From contig DATAVR010000186.1 of NCBI GenBank assembly GCA_036267635.1, positions 62,001-126,000 of the forward strand: a DNA stretch of 64,000 nt. Reading direction: 5' to 3'. Each line of letters begins with the position of its first letter. Within the stretch, counting starts at the first letter, position 1. The notes below the pieces were generated by a model. The model was not told the DNA's origin. It saw nothing but the letters and a program-made list of their open reading frames with translations, and did no database searches. The DNA comes from JADGRB01 sp036267635. GTDB lineage: Bacteria; Myxococcota_A; Polyangia; Fen-1088. Positions 16,078 through 25,678 of this stretch are shown here, one piece after another. The position numbers and the translations under genes were made by a program.

Positions 16078-17882
16078 TGCAGGTCAGCGGCGGTGATCGT
16101 CGCCAGCCAGATTCCGTCCTGCGTCGAAGGGTTCCGTCCGTGCACTTGATAGACGACGGAGAGCTCGGAGGAGACGGAGGCATCTGATCCGCGGTCCACG
16201 AAGCCGCCGTCGGACGAAATGCCTTCGGCGAGGACGGTGAACTGGGCGACCTCGAGAGAGATGGGCCGCTTCTCACCGGTCATGCGGTTGACGAGGCCCA
16301 GGGTGCCGTTGGTGTCCTGCGAGCTGTAGTCGTAGCCGGCGATCAACCACCCGCCGCGAATATCGTAGATCTCGTCGAACACCTGCTCGGCGACATAGTG
16401 AAGAGTAACGGTGCTGTCGTGCAGGTCCAACCAGACCAGATCGCCATCGAGGATCATCTCCAGCTGGGCTCCGCCGGGAGCGAGGAAGTGAACGTACTGC
16501 AGCACGCCCGTGCCGATCATGCGCGCGCCGCTCCCGTCGCTGGCCGCCGCCCAGAGCTGAGGCTCGCCGGTCGGCGGCTGCGCCAACCAGAACATGGACG
16601 TACCGTCGGGCGAAAAGTCGGCCGTGACCACGTTGGCGCTCGCCAACGAGGTGCAGCGATCGGACCCTCCAGGGGCGCTCGCCAGCAACAGGAGCGGCCC
16701 GCTCCCCTGGTACGAGGCGGTCTGTTGCGGCGTCACGAACAGGGCCTCCGTCCCGTCGGGCGAGCGGATCCCCGCCAGGTACGCCTGCGGGGCAGACGGA
16801 CAGGCGACGACCTGACTGTTGGCGTCGTCCCAGATCATGAGCTCGCTGGCCGCCCCCGAGCCGCCATCCAGCTGCCAGCTGACGAGGGAGGGGTATTGGA
16901 TGACACCCGTGGCCGAAACGCTCGTCACCGCCTCCTCGGGCGTCGGCACCGCCTCGCCCGCCGGAACGTTGAACAGCGCCAGCTCACTGACCGCGCCTGA
17001 CGCGTAGGGGCCGGCGAACATCGTCGTCCCGCCGTCGCTCATCACGCGCGGGTAGACGTAGTGGTCGCCAAGCGAGACGATCGACAGCTCGGAGCCGGTC
17101 ACGCTGGTCGATTGCAGCGATCCCGCCGGCGTCGCCCCCGACGCCCAGGCGACGCTCGCGGGCACCGGCGGAATCTTGGTGGTGATGGCGTATGAACCGA
17201 GATCGATCGAGTAGAACCCAAGCTGGGCGGGTGCCGAAGGGAGCCCGCCCAGCACCCCCGCCGCCAGGACGTCGTTCGAGGGATCGAACTGCCAGTAGTA
17301 GACCTCGGCCACCGCGAGCGCGAGCGGAACCGGCTGCAGGTCGGTGAACGGCCCGACCGACAGGAGAATCTCGCCGGCCGCGTCGACGACGAAGGCGGTC
17401 AAGGTTCCGTCCGCCCCGGGACACTGGGCGTAGCTGATGACGTTGGCGATGTCGGTCTCGACGCCGGTCGCGCTGTCCACGATCCCCAGCGTGATGGCGT
17501 TGCTCGTCCCTCCGCCGTCCGGCAGCTCGAGCTTGCACACGTAAGGTTGCGTCGGCGTCGTCGCCGGGGTGGGCGCTCCTGGGTACATCGCGCCGAAGTC
17601 CTGGACCGCGCCGGTCGACAGGTTGAGCAACCAGTAATTGGCGTCGACCGGGGCTAAGCCCCCGGTCTGAAAGATCACCGTCCCCGGGCCGGGCGTGCTG
17701 TCGAAGTAGAGCGTCGAGTCGCGAATGGGCAGAAGCTGGCGCGAGGCGTAGCCGCGCGAGACCGGCCGGTTTCCGCCGCAGGCCGCCGCGCAGAGCGCCA
17801 GCAACGGCAGGCCGACGGCCAAAGCGGCGCGACGCGATGCGCGCTGCGGAGATCGAGACAGATCCTGGCCGCTCCCCGTCAT
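16074..17882 (-). CDS. Lipoprotein with beta-propeller-like repeats
   Basis: This 602-residue protein has a lipobox (LLALCAAAC, Cys at about residue 35), chosen with the ATG at 17882; an upstream in-frame ATG at 18017 would bury the signal peptide. The mature part shows recurrent short blocks such as SPDGTEALFVT and SPDGTSMFWLA, as in TolB/WD40-like propellers. It has no catalytic motif I can name. It is translationally coupled to the TonB-dependent receptor downstream. By analogy with other lipoprotein/TonB-receptor pairs it may be a surface partner that presents a ligand, but this is inference. Confidence 0.72.
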   Translation of the reverse strand: MTGSGQDLSRSPQRASRRAALAVGLPLLALCAAACGGNRPVSRGYASRQLLPIRDSTLYFDSTPGPGTVIFQTGGLAPVDANYWLLNLSTGAVQDFGAMYPGAPTPATTPTQPYVCKLELPDGGGTSNAITLGIVDSATGVETDIANVISYAQCPGADGTLTAFVVDAAGEILLSVGPFTDLQPVPLALAVAEVYYWQFDPSNDVLAAGVLGGLPSAPAQLGFYSIDLGSYAITTKIPPVPASVAWASGATPAGSLQSTSVTGSELSIVSLGDHYVYPRVMSDGGTTMFAGPYASGAVSELALFNVPAGEAVPTPEEAVTSVSATGVIQYPSLVSWQLDGGSGAASELMIWDDANSQVVACPSAPQAYLAGIRSPDGTEALFVTPQQTASYQGSGPLLLLASAPGGSDRCTSLASANVVTADFSPDGTSMFWLAQPPTGEPQLWAAASDGSGARMIGTGVLQYVHFLAPGGAQLEMILDGDLVWLDLHDSTVTLHYVAEQVFDEIYDIRGGWLIAGYDYSSQDTNGTLGLVNRMTGEKRPISLEVAQFTVLAEGISSDGGFVDRGSDASVSSELSVVYQVHGRNPSTQDGIWLATITAADLQ

Positions 17883-17950
17883 CGCCGGCCGGCAATGATA
17901 GCGCGTCCCTGGCGAAGTAACCGGATCCGCGCAGCGGCGTAGCACTCGAC

Positions 17951-18745
17951 ATGAAGAGTCTCGCTCTGGCCGTGACAGCTTCGCTCGCCTGCGCGCCTCA
18001 GGTGGCGGCGAGGACAACCGCCGGCCAGCCGGTGCTGGTCGAGCTCTTCACCTCGCAAGGGTGCAGCTCCTGCCCGCCGGCCGACAGATTCGTGCGCGAG
18101 CTACCGCGCCGCGGGCTCGGGCCGGACAAGGTCATCGCCCTCACTTTCCACGTCGACTACTGGGACCAGCTCGGGTGGGCCGACCCGTTCGCCGCGCCGG
18201 CCTTCACCGACCGGCAGACGTGGTACGCGAATTCGGGCCGCCTGCGCGCCGCGGACGGCCCCCGCGAGATCTCCGGGATCTACACGCCCCAGATGATCGT
18301 CGCCGGCCAGGTCCACTTCCCCGGCGGACAGACCGACGTCGCCACCCGCCAGATCGCCGAGGCCGCCGCGCACCCCGCGATCGCGGCGCTGTCGCTCGAC
18401 GCAACCGTCGGGCCAGAGGTGGCGACCGTCCGCGTTCGCGTCGTTCGCACCGGCGCGCTCGCTCCCGCCGAGGATTGGCGGGTCACCGCCGCGCTCGTGC
18501 AGAAGACGGCGGAGACGCGCGTGGGCCGGGGCGAGAACGGCGGCGAGACCCTGCAGGAGGCGTCGGTCGTGCGGGCGCTGTCGCCGCGCCTCCCGCTGCC
18601 GGGCGGGGGCGCCGCGGAGATCGTCCTCAGCTTGCGGAAGCCACCCGACCTGGCCTGGCGAAATACGGCGCTGGTGGCGTTCGTTCAGTCCGAGAAGTCA
18701 CGCGCGGTGGCGGCCGTCGCCCAGATCGACGCGCCAGGGCGCTAG
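17951..18745 (+). CDS. DUF1223 family thioredoxin-fold protein
   Basis: The 264-residue protein has a signal peptide and the DUF1223 signature: VLVELFTSQGCSSCPPAD (CxxC within a thioredoxin-like fold), then HVDYWDQLGW and YTPQMIVAGQ. The conserved Cys pair (CSSC) suggests redox activity in the periplasm, though no substrate is known for the family. It is divergent from the propeller lipoprotein gene, with 68 bases between. Confidence 0.88.
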   Translation: MKSLALAVTASLACAPQVAARTTAGQPVLVELFTSQGCSSCPPADRFVRELPRRGLGPDKVIALTFHVDYWDQLGWADPFAAPAFTDRQTWYANSGRLRAADGPREISGIYTPQMIVAGQVHFPGGQTDVATRQIAEAAAHPAIAALSLDATVGPEVATVRVRVVRTGALAPAEDWRVTAALVQKTAETRVGRGENGGETLQEASVVRALSPRLPLPGGGAAEIVLSLRKPPDLAWRNTALVAFVQSEKSRAVAAVAQIDAPGR

Positions 18746-18761
18746 GACGACCGCGCCGTCG

Positions 18762-19349
18762 TCAGTGCGCGCCGCCGTCGGGGTGACAGGTGAACAACTG
18801 CGCCGAGGAGTTGCAGATCGGCGCGACGAACGCCTCCGGTCCGGCAATGCAGTGAGTGGCCCCACCGGTGCTGTAGCTGATCGCGTAGAGCTTCCCGGCG
18901 CTGTCGAAGGCGTAAATGTATTCGCCCGTCCCGTCGTTGCTCGTATCGATGAGCTCGCGCTCGGCCCCGCACGTGTAGCTCAGCACCTCCGGGCGGCCGC
19001 AGAGGTATGCGTCGCTGGTCGTGGCGCTCCAGGTCGCCACGCAGTGGAAGGTGAACGCTCCCGCGTCCGGCGTCTCCGCGCAGGCAGTGGTAATCGACTT
19101 ATCGCAAGCGACGGCCCCGTCGATGGGGCCCGTTGGGTCCTTGGTGTCGCCCGCGCCGTCGGATTGGGCGTCGCCGCCGATCTCCTTCGCGTGGTCGGCC
19201 GCGGCGTCGCGCCGGGCGCCGTCGTCCTCCGAGGCGTCAGCCCTGCAGTTCGAGTCGCACTTCGTCGAGCTGCTCCCGCAGGCGGAGAGACCGGCCAGAA
19301 ACAGCGCCGTCCCCCACAGGCCCCCCATCCCTCGAACGGCGAATTTCAT
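18762..19349 (-). CDS. Cys-rich lipoprotein of unknown function
   Basis: The 195-residue protein has a lipobox (LAGLSAC, Cys at about residue 24). A low-complexity acidic linker rich in Asp and Ala follows (RADASEDDGARRDAAADHA). The carboxy-terminal 110 residues hold eight or so Cys, probably disulfide-bonded. I do not recognise the family; proteins of this build (lipobox, acidic linker, Cys-rich head) are common in Myxococcota. Confidence 0.72.
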   Translation of the reverse strand: MKFAVRGMGGLWGTALFLAGLSACGSSSTKCDSNCRADASEDDGARRDAAADHAKEIGGDAQSDGAGDTKDPTGPIDGAVACDKSITTACAETPDAGAFTFHCVATWSATTSDAYLCGRPEVLSYTCGAERELIDTSNDGTGEYIYAFDSAGKLYAISYSTGGATHCIAGPEAFVAPICNSSAQLFTCHPDGGAH

Positions 19350-19371
19350 TTTTCCGGACTATGCACCAACC

Positions 19372-20637
19372 TCAGCCTTTGTCGCGCCAAAATCGGCCGG
19401 CGACTTCGTCGGCGAACAGCACGCCGGGCGGCGTCAGGCGGACGCGGCTCTCGTCCACGGCCAGCCAGCCCGGCGACCTCGCCCAGGCGACGGCCGCCTC
19501 GCGCCCGGCCAGCGGATCGCGGCCGTGGCGCGCGCGGTGGGCGGCGCGGTCAATCCCGTCGACGGTGCGCAGCCCGAGCCAGACCGCCTCGTTCTCCAGA
19601 TCGTCGGCCGAGCGGCGCTCGACGTGGCGGGCGGCGGGGCTGCCGCCGGCCGCGCGCGCGGCCGCGAGATAGACGTCGGTCGCGCGGGGATTGGAGAAAC
19701 GCCAGCCGCCCCCATCGCCGAGCGGCCGGAACGAGGCGGCGGAGGCCCCCACGCCGAGGTACGGCCCGAGGGACCAGTAGAGCTGGTTGTGGCGGGCGCG
19801 GCGGCCCGGGCGCGCGTAGCTCGACACCTCGTACGGCTCGAGCCCGGCGGCGCCGAAGGCGGCGCGGGCGTGCTCGAACATGGCGGCCACCGCCTCGTCG
19901 TCGGGGCGCGGCAGCTCGCCGGCGCGATCGCGGGCACCGAAGGCGGTGCCCCGCTCGATGGTGAGCGCGTAGGCCGATAGGTGCTCGGGGGCGAGGAGGA
20001 CGGCGGCATCGACGGCGCGGCGCCAGTCGTCGAACGACTGATCCGGCACGCCGAAGATGAGATCGATCGACAGGTCGTCGAAGCCGGCGGCGCGGGCGGC
20101 GGCGACGGCGGCCGGACCGGCGGCCGCGTCGTGGTTGCGTCCGAGCGCCACCAGCAACCGGTCTTCGAGGGCCTGGACACCGATCGAGAGCCGGTTGACC
20201 CCCAGCCCGCGCAGCGCGCCGAGGCGGGCGGCGTCGGTCTCACCCGGGTTCACCTCGACGGTGATCTCCAATTCCCGGGCCGGCCGACCGCCGAAGATCC
20301 CGCGCGCTGCCTCGATCACCCGCCCGAGCGCGTCCGGGCGCCAGAGCCCGGGCGTGCCGCCGCCGAAGTAGATCGAGACCAGCGGCCCCGCGCCCTCGAA
20401 CCAGGGGGCGCGCGCCCCGAGCTCGGCGATCACCGCGTCGGCGTAGGCGTCGTGCGGAATCTCGGCGCGCGTGTCGACGGCGAAGTCGCAGTACGGGCAG
20501 CGGACCGAACAGAAGGGGAAGTGGACGTAGACGCCGAACGGATCGCCTGCCCACAGCGCGCCCGCCGAGACGTCGGCGTGGGCGCCGGGGCGGCTCAGGC
20601 CTTGGGGGCCGGCATCTTTTTGATGTACTCGATGCAT
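19372..20637 (-). CDS. hemW: Radical SAM heme chaperone HemW
   Basis: This 421-residue protein has the radical SAM motif with the HemW layout CSVRCPYCDF (CxxxCxxC plus a further Cys nearby), then IYFGGGTPGLW, EVNPGE, NRLSIGVQALED and DLIFGVPDQS. HemW inserts heme into respiratory proteins and is often mislabelled as oxygen-independent coproporphyrinogen oxidase. The only plausible start codon is the ATG at 20637, which overlaps the end of gltX by 43 bases on the same strand. That makes the first 14 residues unusual for the family. The two genes look like one transcript. Confidence 0.9.
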   Translation of the reverse strand: MHRVHQKDAGPQGLSRPGAHADVSAGALWAGDPFGVYVHFPFCSVRCPYCDFAVDTRAEIPHDAYADAVIAELGARAPWFEGAGPLVSIYFGGGTPGLWRPDALGRVIEAARGIFGGRPARELEITVEVNPGETDAARLGALRGLGVNRLSIGVQALEDRLLVALGRNHDAAAGPAAVAAARAAGFDDLSIDLIFGVPDQSFDDWRRAVDAAVLLAPEHLSAYALTIERGTAFGARDRAGELPRPDDEAVAAMFEHARAAFGAAGLEPYEVSSYARPGRRARHNQLYWSLGPYLGVGASAASFRPLGDGGGWRFSNPRATDVYLAAARAAGGSPAARHVERRSADDLENEAVWLGLRTVDGIDRAAHRARHGRDPLAGREAAVAWARSPGWLAVDESRVRLTPPGVLFADEVAGRFWRDKG

Positions 20638-22052
20638 TGACGGATGCGGCGGCGGACCAGCTCCCGGCCGAGGCCCGCCAGCGTCTCGAACAGCGGCGGG
20701 GTCGCCTTCTTGCCGGTGGCGGCCAGGCGCAAGAGCATGAACAGCTCCTTGGTCGACCAGCCGGACTTCTCGGCGAAGGCGCGCGCCAGCGTGTCGAGGC
20801 CGGTGATCGAGAAGTCGCGCGCGGCGTCCAGCTCCTCGCCGAACGCGGTGAGCGCGTCCATCACGTCCTTAGGCGTCCGGTTCTTGAGCGCCAGCTCCTT
20901 TTGCACCGGCGCGTAGTCGACGTCGCCCGAGAAGAAGAAGTCGGTGAGCGGGACGAACTCGTCGAGACGCTGGATCCGCTCACGCACGAGCGGCACCAGC
21001 GAGGCCAGCTTCTCGTCGGAGAGGCGCCAGGCCCGCAGCCGGCGTACGATCTCGGCGTCGGGGAGCGCCCGCAGATAGTCGGCGTTCATCGCCGACAGCT
21101 TGACCAGATCGAACACCGGCCCGCCCAGGCTGACGCGGCCGAAGTCGAAGGCCGCCACCATCTCGTCGAGCGTGAACTTCTCGCGATCACCCGAGATCGA
21201 CCAGCCCATGGTGCCGAGATAGTTGAGCAACGCCTCGGGCAGGAACCCGGCGTCCTGGTAGTAGTCGAGCGAGACCGGGTTCTTGCGCTTGGAGATCTTC
21301 GACTTGTCGGCGTTGCGCAGGAGCGGCATGTGCACCCACTCGGGCGCCTGCCAGCCGAACGACTGGTAGAGGACGACGTGCTTGGGCGTCGAGGAGAGCC
21401 ACTCCTCGGCGCGGATCACGTGGGTGATCTGCATGAGATGATCGTCGACCACGTTGGCCAGGTGGTAGGTCGGGAAGCCGTCGGTCTTGAGCAGGATCTG
21501 GTCGTCGATCTGCGCGTTTTCGAACTTCACCTCGCCGCGCAGCTCGTCGACGAACACCGTCTCGCCCGTCCGGGGCATCGCCATCCGGACCACGAACGGC
21601 TCGCCGGCCGCCGCCCGCCGCTCGCCCTCTTCGCGCGGGCGGCCACGGCAGAGGCCGTCGTAGCCGACGAAGAGCCCCTGCCGCCGCTGCTCGTGGCGCA
21701 CCGCCTCGAGCCGCTCGGGCGAGCAAAAACAGCGGTAGGCGCCGCCGCTCGCGATCAGCTCGGCCGCGTGCGCCGCGTAGATCTCGGCCCGCTCCGACTG
21801 CCGGTAGGGCCCGAATGGGCCGCCGATGTCGGGCCCCTCGTCCCAGGCGAGCCCCACCCAGCCGAGCGCGCGCAAGATCGCCGCCTCGGACGCCGCCGTC
21901 GAGCGCGCGCGATCCGTGTCCTCGATCCGGAGCACGAACTTCCCGCCGTGCTTCTTGGCGAAGGCGTAGTTGAAAAGCGCGATGTAGGCGGTCCCGACGT
22001 GCGGATCGCCGGTGGGCGACGGCGCGATGCGGACCCGGACGGGCGGCGACAT
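20595..22052 (-). CDS. gltX: Glutamate--tRNA ligase
   Basis: This 485-residue class I aminoacyl-tRNA synthetase charges tRNA-Glu. The HIGH-type motif is PSPTGDPHVGTAY near the start, ending the ATP site with KISKRKNP (KMSKS type). LRIEDTDRAR and the SWSISGDREKF region also fit. The ATG at 22052 (MSPPVRVRIAPSPTG) is preferred over a GTG two codons upstream. It is followed by hemW with overlap. Charged Glu-tRNA is also the co-substrate of LanB enzymes, but there is nothing special about this copy to link it to that. Confidence 0.97.
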   Translation of the reverse strand: MSPPVRVRIAPSPTGDPHVGTAYIALFNYAFAKKHGGKFVLRIEDTDRARSTAASEAAILRALGWVGLAWDEGPDIGGPFGPYRQSERAEIYAAHAAELIASGGAYRCFCSPERLEAVRHEQRRQGLFVGYDGLCRGRPREEGERRAAAGEPFVVRMAMPRTGETVFVDELRGEVKFENAQIDDQILLKTDGFPTYHLANVVDDHLMQITHVIRAEEWLSSTPKHVVLYQSFGWQAPEWVHMPLLRNADKSKISKRKNPVSLDYYQDAGFLPEALLNYLGTMGWSISGDREKFTLDEMVAAFDFGRVSLGGPVFDLVKLSAMNADYLRALPDAEIVRRLRAWRLSDEKLASLVPLVRERIQRLDEFVPLTDFFFSGDVDYAPVQKELALKNRTPKDVMDALTAFGEELDAARDFSITGLDTLARAFAEKSGWSTKELFMLLRLAATGKKATPPLFETLAGLGRELVRRRIRQCIEYIKKMPAPKA

Positions 22053-22128
22053 GGGCACGGTTCATAACACGAACCGCGCGCGCGACCCGGAGAGCCCTTC
22101 GAGGAATGCTACTCTTGGTCGATTTTCT

Positions 22129-23394
22129 ATGTCTGTCGAAGCTCAATCGCTCCCGCCTGCGCTGGTGCCGACGCCCACCGGGCCGTTCGTCGTCGGGCCA
22201 GCGGCGCCGACGGAGCGCCCCCCACTGCTTTCGCTGGTCATCCCCACCTACAACGAGAGCAAGAACGTCGGCGAGCTCATCGCGCGGCTGACCCAGCTGC
22301 TCGACGCCCAGCTCGGGAGCGCCTACGAACTCATCGTCGTGGACGACGACAGCAGGGACAGGACCTGGGAGGTGGCGCTCGAGCTCGCGCAGCGCTACCC
22401 GCAGGTGCGGGTCCTGCGCCGCGTCGGCGAGCGCGGCCTCTCGACCGCGGTGGTCCGCGGCTGGCAGGTGGCGCGCGGCGAGATCCTGGCGGTCATCGAC
22501 GCCGATCTGCAACACCCGCCCGAGGTGGTGGGCCGGCTCTACCAGGAGATCCGGCGCGGGGCCGATCTGGCGGTGGCCAGCCGCAACGCCGAAGGGGGCG
22601 GCGTCTCGAACTGGAGCCTGTTCCGGCGCGCGCTCTCGCGGGGCGCCCAGCTGCTCGGCCTCATGATCCTCCCCGGCGTGCTCGGCCGCGTCTCGGATCC
22701 GATGAGCGGCTACTTCATGTTGCGTCGCAACGCGCTGGTCGGCGTCACGCTCAGCCCGCTCGGGTACAAGATTCTCATCGAGGTCATCGGACGCGGACGG
22801 ATCGGCGACGTGGCCGAGGTCGGCTACGTCTTCCGCGAGCGCCTCGAAGGGGAGAGCAAGGTCACCTGGCGGCTCTACGTCGAGTACCTTCGCCACCTCT
22901 TGCGGCTTCGCCTGGCGAAGGTCCCGCTCGCCCGCCTCGGTCGCTTCGCCGCGGTGGGGTTGACCGGCGTGGTCGTCGACATGGGGCTGCTTTACCTCCT
23001 CAGCGATCCGTCGTCGCTCGGGTGGGGGTTAACCCGCAGCAAGGTCATCGCCGCTGAAGCAGCCATCGTGAACAACTTCCTCTGGAACGATCTGTGGACC
23101 TTTCGCGACCTGGCGGCCCGCCAGCGCGGCGCGGGGCGGCGCTTGCGCCGGCTGCTGAGCTTCAACGTGGTCTGCGGCATCGGCCTGGTGATGAACGTCG
23201 TGCTGCTCAACCTGATGTTCAACCTGCTGCACATCAACCGCTACCTGGCCAACCTGGCGGCCATCGCCGTCGTCACCATCTGGAACTTCTGGATGAACCT
23301 GAAGCTGAGCTGGAACGACACCGGCGCGCCGGCGACGGCGGTCGCTCACCCGCGCGGCAGCCAAGAGGGCGGCGGCCTGGGCCCGGCGGCGTAG
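22129..23394 (+). CDS. Fusion of a GT2 polyprenyl-phosphate glycosyltransferase and a GtrA membrane domain
   Basis: The first half (about residues 34-255) is a family 2 glycosyltransferase of the dolichyl-phosphate-mannose synthase type: LSLVIPTYNESKNV, LIVVDDDS, AVIDADLQHPPE, SDPMSGYFMLRR. The second half (about 265-395) is a GtrA-like domain with four predicted membrane helices (FAAVGLTGVVVDMGLLYLL, IVNNFLWNDLWTF, NVVCGIGLVMNVVLLNL, LANLAAIAVVTIWNFWMN). The likely role is making and flipping a polyprenyl-phosphate sugar for envelope glycosylation. Total length is 421 residues. Its 3' end overlaps the convergent amidohydrolase gene by 49 bases. Confidence 0.92.
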   Translation: MSVEAQSLPPALVPTPTGPFVVGPAAPTERPPLLSLVIPTYNESKNVGELIARLTQLLDAQLGSAYELIVVDDDSRDRTWEVALELAQRYPQVRVLRRVGERGLSTAVVRGWQVARGEILAVIDADLQHPPEVVGRLYQEIRRGADLAVASRNAEGGGVSNWSLFRRALSRGAQLLGLMILPGVLGRVSDPMSGYFMLRRNALVGVTLSPLGYKILIEVIGRGRIGDVAEVGYVFRERLEGESKVTWRLYVEYLRHLLRLRLAKVPLARLGRFAAVGLTGVVVDMGLLYLLSDPSSLGWGLTRSKVIAAEAAIVNNFLWNDLWTFRDLAARQRGAGRRLRRLLSFNVVCGIGLVMNVVLLNLMFNLLHINRYLANLAAIAVVTIWNFWMNLKLSWNDTGAPATAVAHPRGSQEGGGLGPAA

Positions 23395-24953
23395 AACGCC
23401 GACAGGCGGCCGGCGGCGCGCGCGCGCAGGGGTCGCCCCTCGTCGTCGAGCAGACCGAGAAAGCGAAGCGCGTTCTTCCCCATCAGGTCGGCGAGCCCGT
23501 TTGGGCCGAGCAGGCCGCCCAGGGTGGCGCGAAACTTAGTCACCGCCGCGGTCGCCTCGGGATCGAGGCCGGAGAGCCACCAGTCGCTGCCGTACATGAG
23601 GCGCCGCTTCACCTTCGGGTAGCGGGCGATCACGTCGGCGAGCAGCGCGACGAGGCGCTTGCCGTAGGCCGCGTCGTAGACGAGCGGCGAGTTGGAGAGA
23701 TCGGCGTAGACGTTGGGGTGGCCCTCGATGAGCGCGGCGGCCTGGTAGATCCAGGCGTCGGCGGTCTCTTGCGGAGCGTCGGTCTGAGCGACGCCGTAGT
23801 CGCCGCCGAAGTGGCCGAAGTTGAGGCGCAGCGTCGGATAGCGGTCGAGCACCGGTCGCCAGTGCTCCGGCGAGACCAGCCGGTGGAGGCCAAGCCCGTA
23901 CTCGTTGGCGGCGCTCGCGTGGGTCAGGATCGGCACCTCGCCCGACGCGCAGTAGCCGTAGAGCGCGTCGAGCGCGCCGTCGAGGCCGGCCGCGAACGGC
24001 AGGTCCTGGCGCAGGTGAACGTTGTCCGCGGGGGCGAACCCGACCGGGGGATAGAGCTTGACCCCCGAAAAGCCGCCCACCTCGATCGCGTAGCGGACGA
24101 GATCGAGCGCCGAGCTGGCGGCGCCCGGCACGGGCGGCGGGGCGCCCGGTTTGGTGACGGAGGGCGGCCCTTCGATCTGCCGTCGGGGATCGAAGGCCAC
24201 GAAGGGATGAAAGCGGGCGTCGGGCCGGCCGATCCGTCCCTGCGCGGCCAGGCGCGCGATCTGTTCCTGCAGCAGGACCTGCTGCCAGAGCGGCGTCGGC
24301 GCCCGGTCCTCGGACCAGGCGTCGTAGTCGACGAGCGCAGGGGTGAAGAGCGAGATCGAGGGGAAGATCTGGGCGATCGAGGCGGCGATCGCCGCGCGGG
24401 GGTGGGCGACCAGATACAACGTCGACAGGTAGCGGGCGATGATGCGCCGCTTGTCGGCGCCGACGGAGAACGGCAGGTGCTTGGCCAGCTCGGAGAGCAG
24501 CAGGTCGAGCACCCCGGGCGGCAACGGGAGGACCGGCGCGACCAGCGCGCCGGGGCGCGCCGCCAGCGCGCGCAGCTGGACGAGCTCGGCGTCGCCGCTC
24601 GGCGCGGCCGCGTCCGGGAGCTTGGCCACCGCGCCGACGAACGCGCGGACGACGATCTCGGGCCAGTGGCTCACGAAGCGCGACAGCTCGGTCAGCCCGG
24701 GAATGAAGTGGGCGACGAAGCCGACGATCGGCAGATCGGCCGAGCAGAAGGTGTGGCAGTGAACGTCGACCTCGACCGCGGCGGCCGGCGCGGGTGCGGC
24801 CGCCGGCCCGACCGCGGCGGCCGGCGCGGGCGCGGCGTCCACCGGCGATGCCGTCGCCGTCGCTGTCGCCGTCGCTCCTTGGGCCTTCGCGCCGAGCGCC
24901 GCCAGGCCGACGGCGCCGGCCCCGCCGATCAGAAGATCGCGCCGACGCAGCAT
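23346..24953 (-). CDS. Tat-exported amidohydrolase (amidohydrolase_2 type)
   Basis: The 535-residue protein starts with a twin-arginine signal (MLRRRDLLIGGAGAVGLAAL) and an Ala/Pro linker. Metal-site motifs of the amidohydrolase superfamily follow: VDVHCHTFC (HxH), VKLYPPVGF, LTHASA, LNFGHFGGD and MYGSDWW. The substrate cannot be inferred. It begins 5 bases after the response-regulator stop codon and is likely in the same operon. The gene end overlaps the convergent glycosyltransferase gene by 49 bases. Confidence 0.88.
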   Translation of the reverse strand: MLRRRDLLIGGAGAVGLAALGAKAQGATATATATASPVDAAPAPAAAVGPAAAPAPAAAVEVDVHCHTFCSADLPIVGFVAHFIPGLTELSRFVSHWPEIVVRAFVGAVAKLPDAAAPSGDAELVQLRALAARPGALVAPVLPLPPGVLDLLLSELAKHLPFSVGADKRRIIARYLSTLYLVAHPRAAIAASIAQIFPSISLFTPALVDYDAWSEDRAPTPLWQQVLLQEQIARLAAQGRIGRPDARFHPFVAFDPRRQIEGPPSVTKPGAPPPVPGAASSALDLVRYAIEVGGFSGVKLYPPVGFAPADNVHLRQDLPFAAGLDGALDALYGYCASGEVPILTHASAANEYGLGLHRLVSPEHWRPVLDRYPTLRLNFGHFGGDYGVAQTDAPQETADAWIYQAAALIEGHPNVYADLSNSPLVYDAAYGKRLVALLADVIARYPKVKRRLMYGSDWWLSGLDPEATAAVTKFRATLGGLLGPNGLADLMGKNALRFLGLLDDEGRPLRARAAGRLSAFYAAGPRPPPSWLPRG

Positions 24954-24958
24954 CGTCT

Positions 24959-25678
24959 TCAGGGGACCAGCTTGTAGCCGGTGCCGTAGATGGTGACGAT
25001 GTGGCGCGGCTTGGCGGCGTTCTCTTCGATCTTCTTGCGCAGCTTGACCACGAAGTTGTCGACGCTGCGGGTGGTGGCGTGGCCGGAGACGCCCCAGATC
25101 TTCTCCAGGATCTCCTCGCGCGTGACCGGCTGACCGGCCCGCTCCCACAAGAGGCGCAGGAGCTCCACCTCGTAGAAAGAAAGTGCGCTCACCTTCCCCT
25201 TGCGTACGAGCTCGTGCTTGCGCGGGTCGATCACCGACGCGCCGACGACGATCTCCTCGTTGGCCGGCGGCGCCCGGTGCAGGCGCCGGAAGATCGCCTT
25301 GATGCGCGCCACCAGCTCGCCGATCGAAAACGGCTTGGTGACGTAGTCGTCGGCGCCGACGTCGAGGCCGCGGATCTTGTCGGTCTCCTGCGAGCGCGCG
25401 GTCAACATGATCACCGGCAAAAGCGGGTGGGTCACCCGGATCTCCTCGCAGACCGAGAACCCGTTGGCGTCCGGGAGCATGAGATCGAGCAGCACCAGAT
25501 CGGGTCCGCGCTCGCGCAAGAGCCGCACCCCTTCCCGCCCGAGGCCCGACGACAGCACCTCGAACCCCTCGAACTCCAGCGCGTCGCGCAGGCCGCGCAC
25601 CAGATCGGGCTCGTCCTCGATGACCAGGATGCGACGGCGGGGGGCGGCGCCGGCCAGCGGAGGCAGCGGGTTGATCAC
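24959..25678 (-). CDS. OmpR/PhoB-family response regulator
   Basis: This 239-residue protein has a receiver domain (ILVIEDEPDLV, phospho-acceptor Asp in LVLLDLMLPD, Lys in YVTKPFS) and a winged-helix DNA-binding domain ending SVDNFVVKLRKKIEENAA and IVTIYGTGYKLVP. The start is a GTG at 25678, overlapping the stop of the sensor kinase gene as GTGA, a sign of coupled translation. Its target genes are unknown; the Tat amidohydrolase immediately downstream is a candidate. Confidence 0.95.
   Translation of the reverse strand: MINPLPPLAGAAPRRRILVIEDEPDLVRGLRDALEFEGFEVLSSGLGREGVRLLRERGPDLVLLDLMLPDANGFSVCEEIRVTHPLLPVIMLTARSQETDKIRGLDVGADDYVTKPFSIGELVARIKAIFRRLHRAPPANEEIVVGASVIDPRKHELVRKGKVSALSFYEVELLRLLWERAGQPVTREEILEKIWGVSGHATTRSVDNFVVKLRKKIEENAAKPRHIVTIYGTGYKLVP

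Noticed and set aside
13792..16149. A 785-codon plus-strand open frame opposite the TonB receptor gene
   Set aside because: No domain and a biased composition; the opposite strand codes for an obvious receptor.
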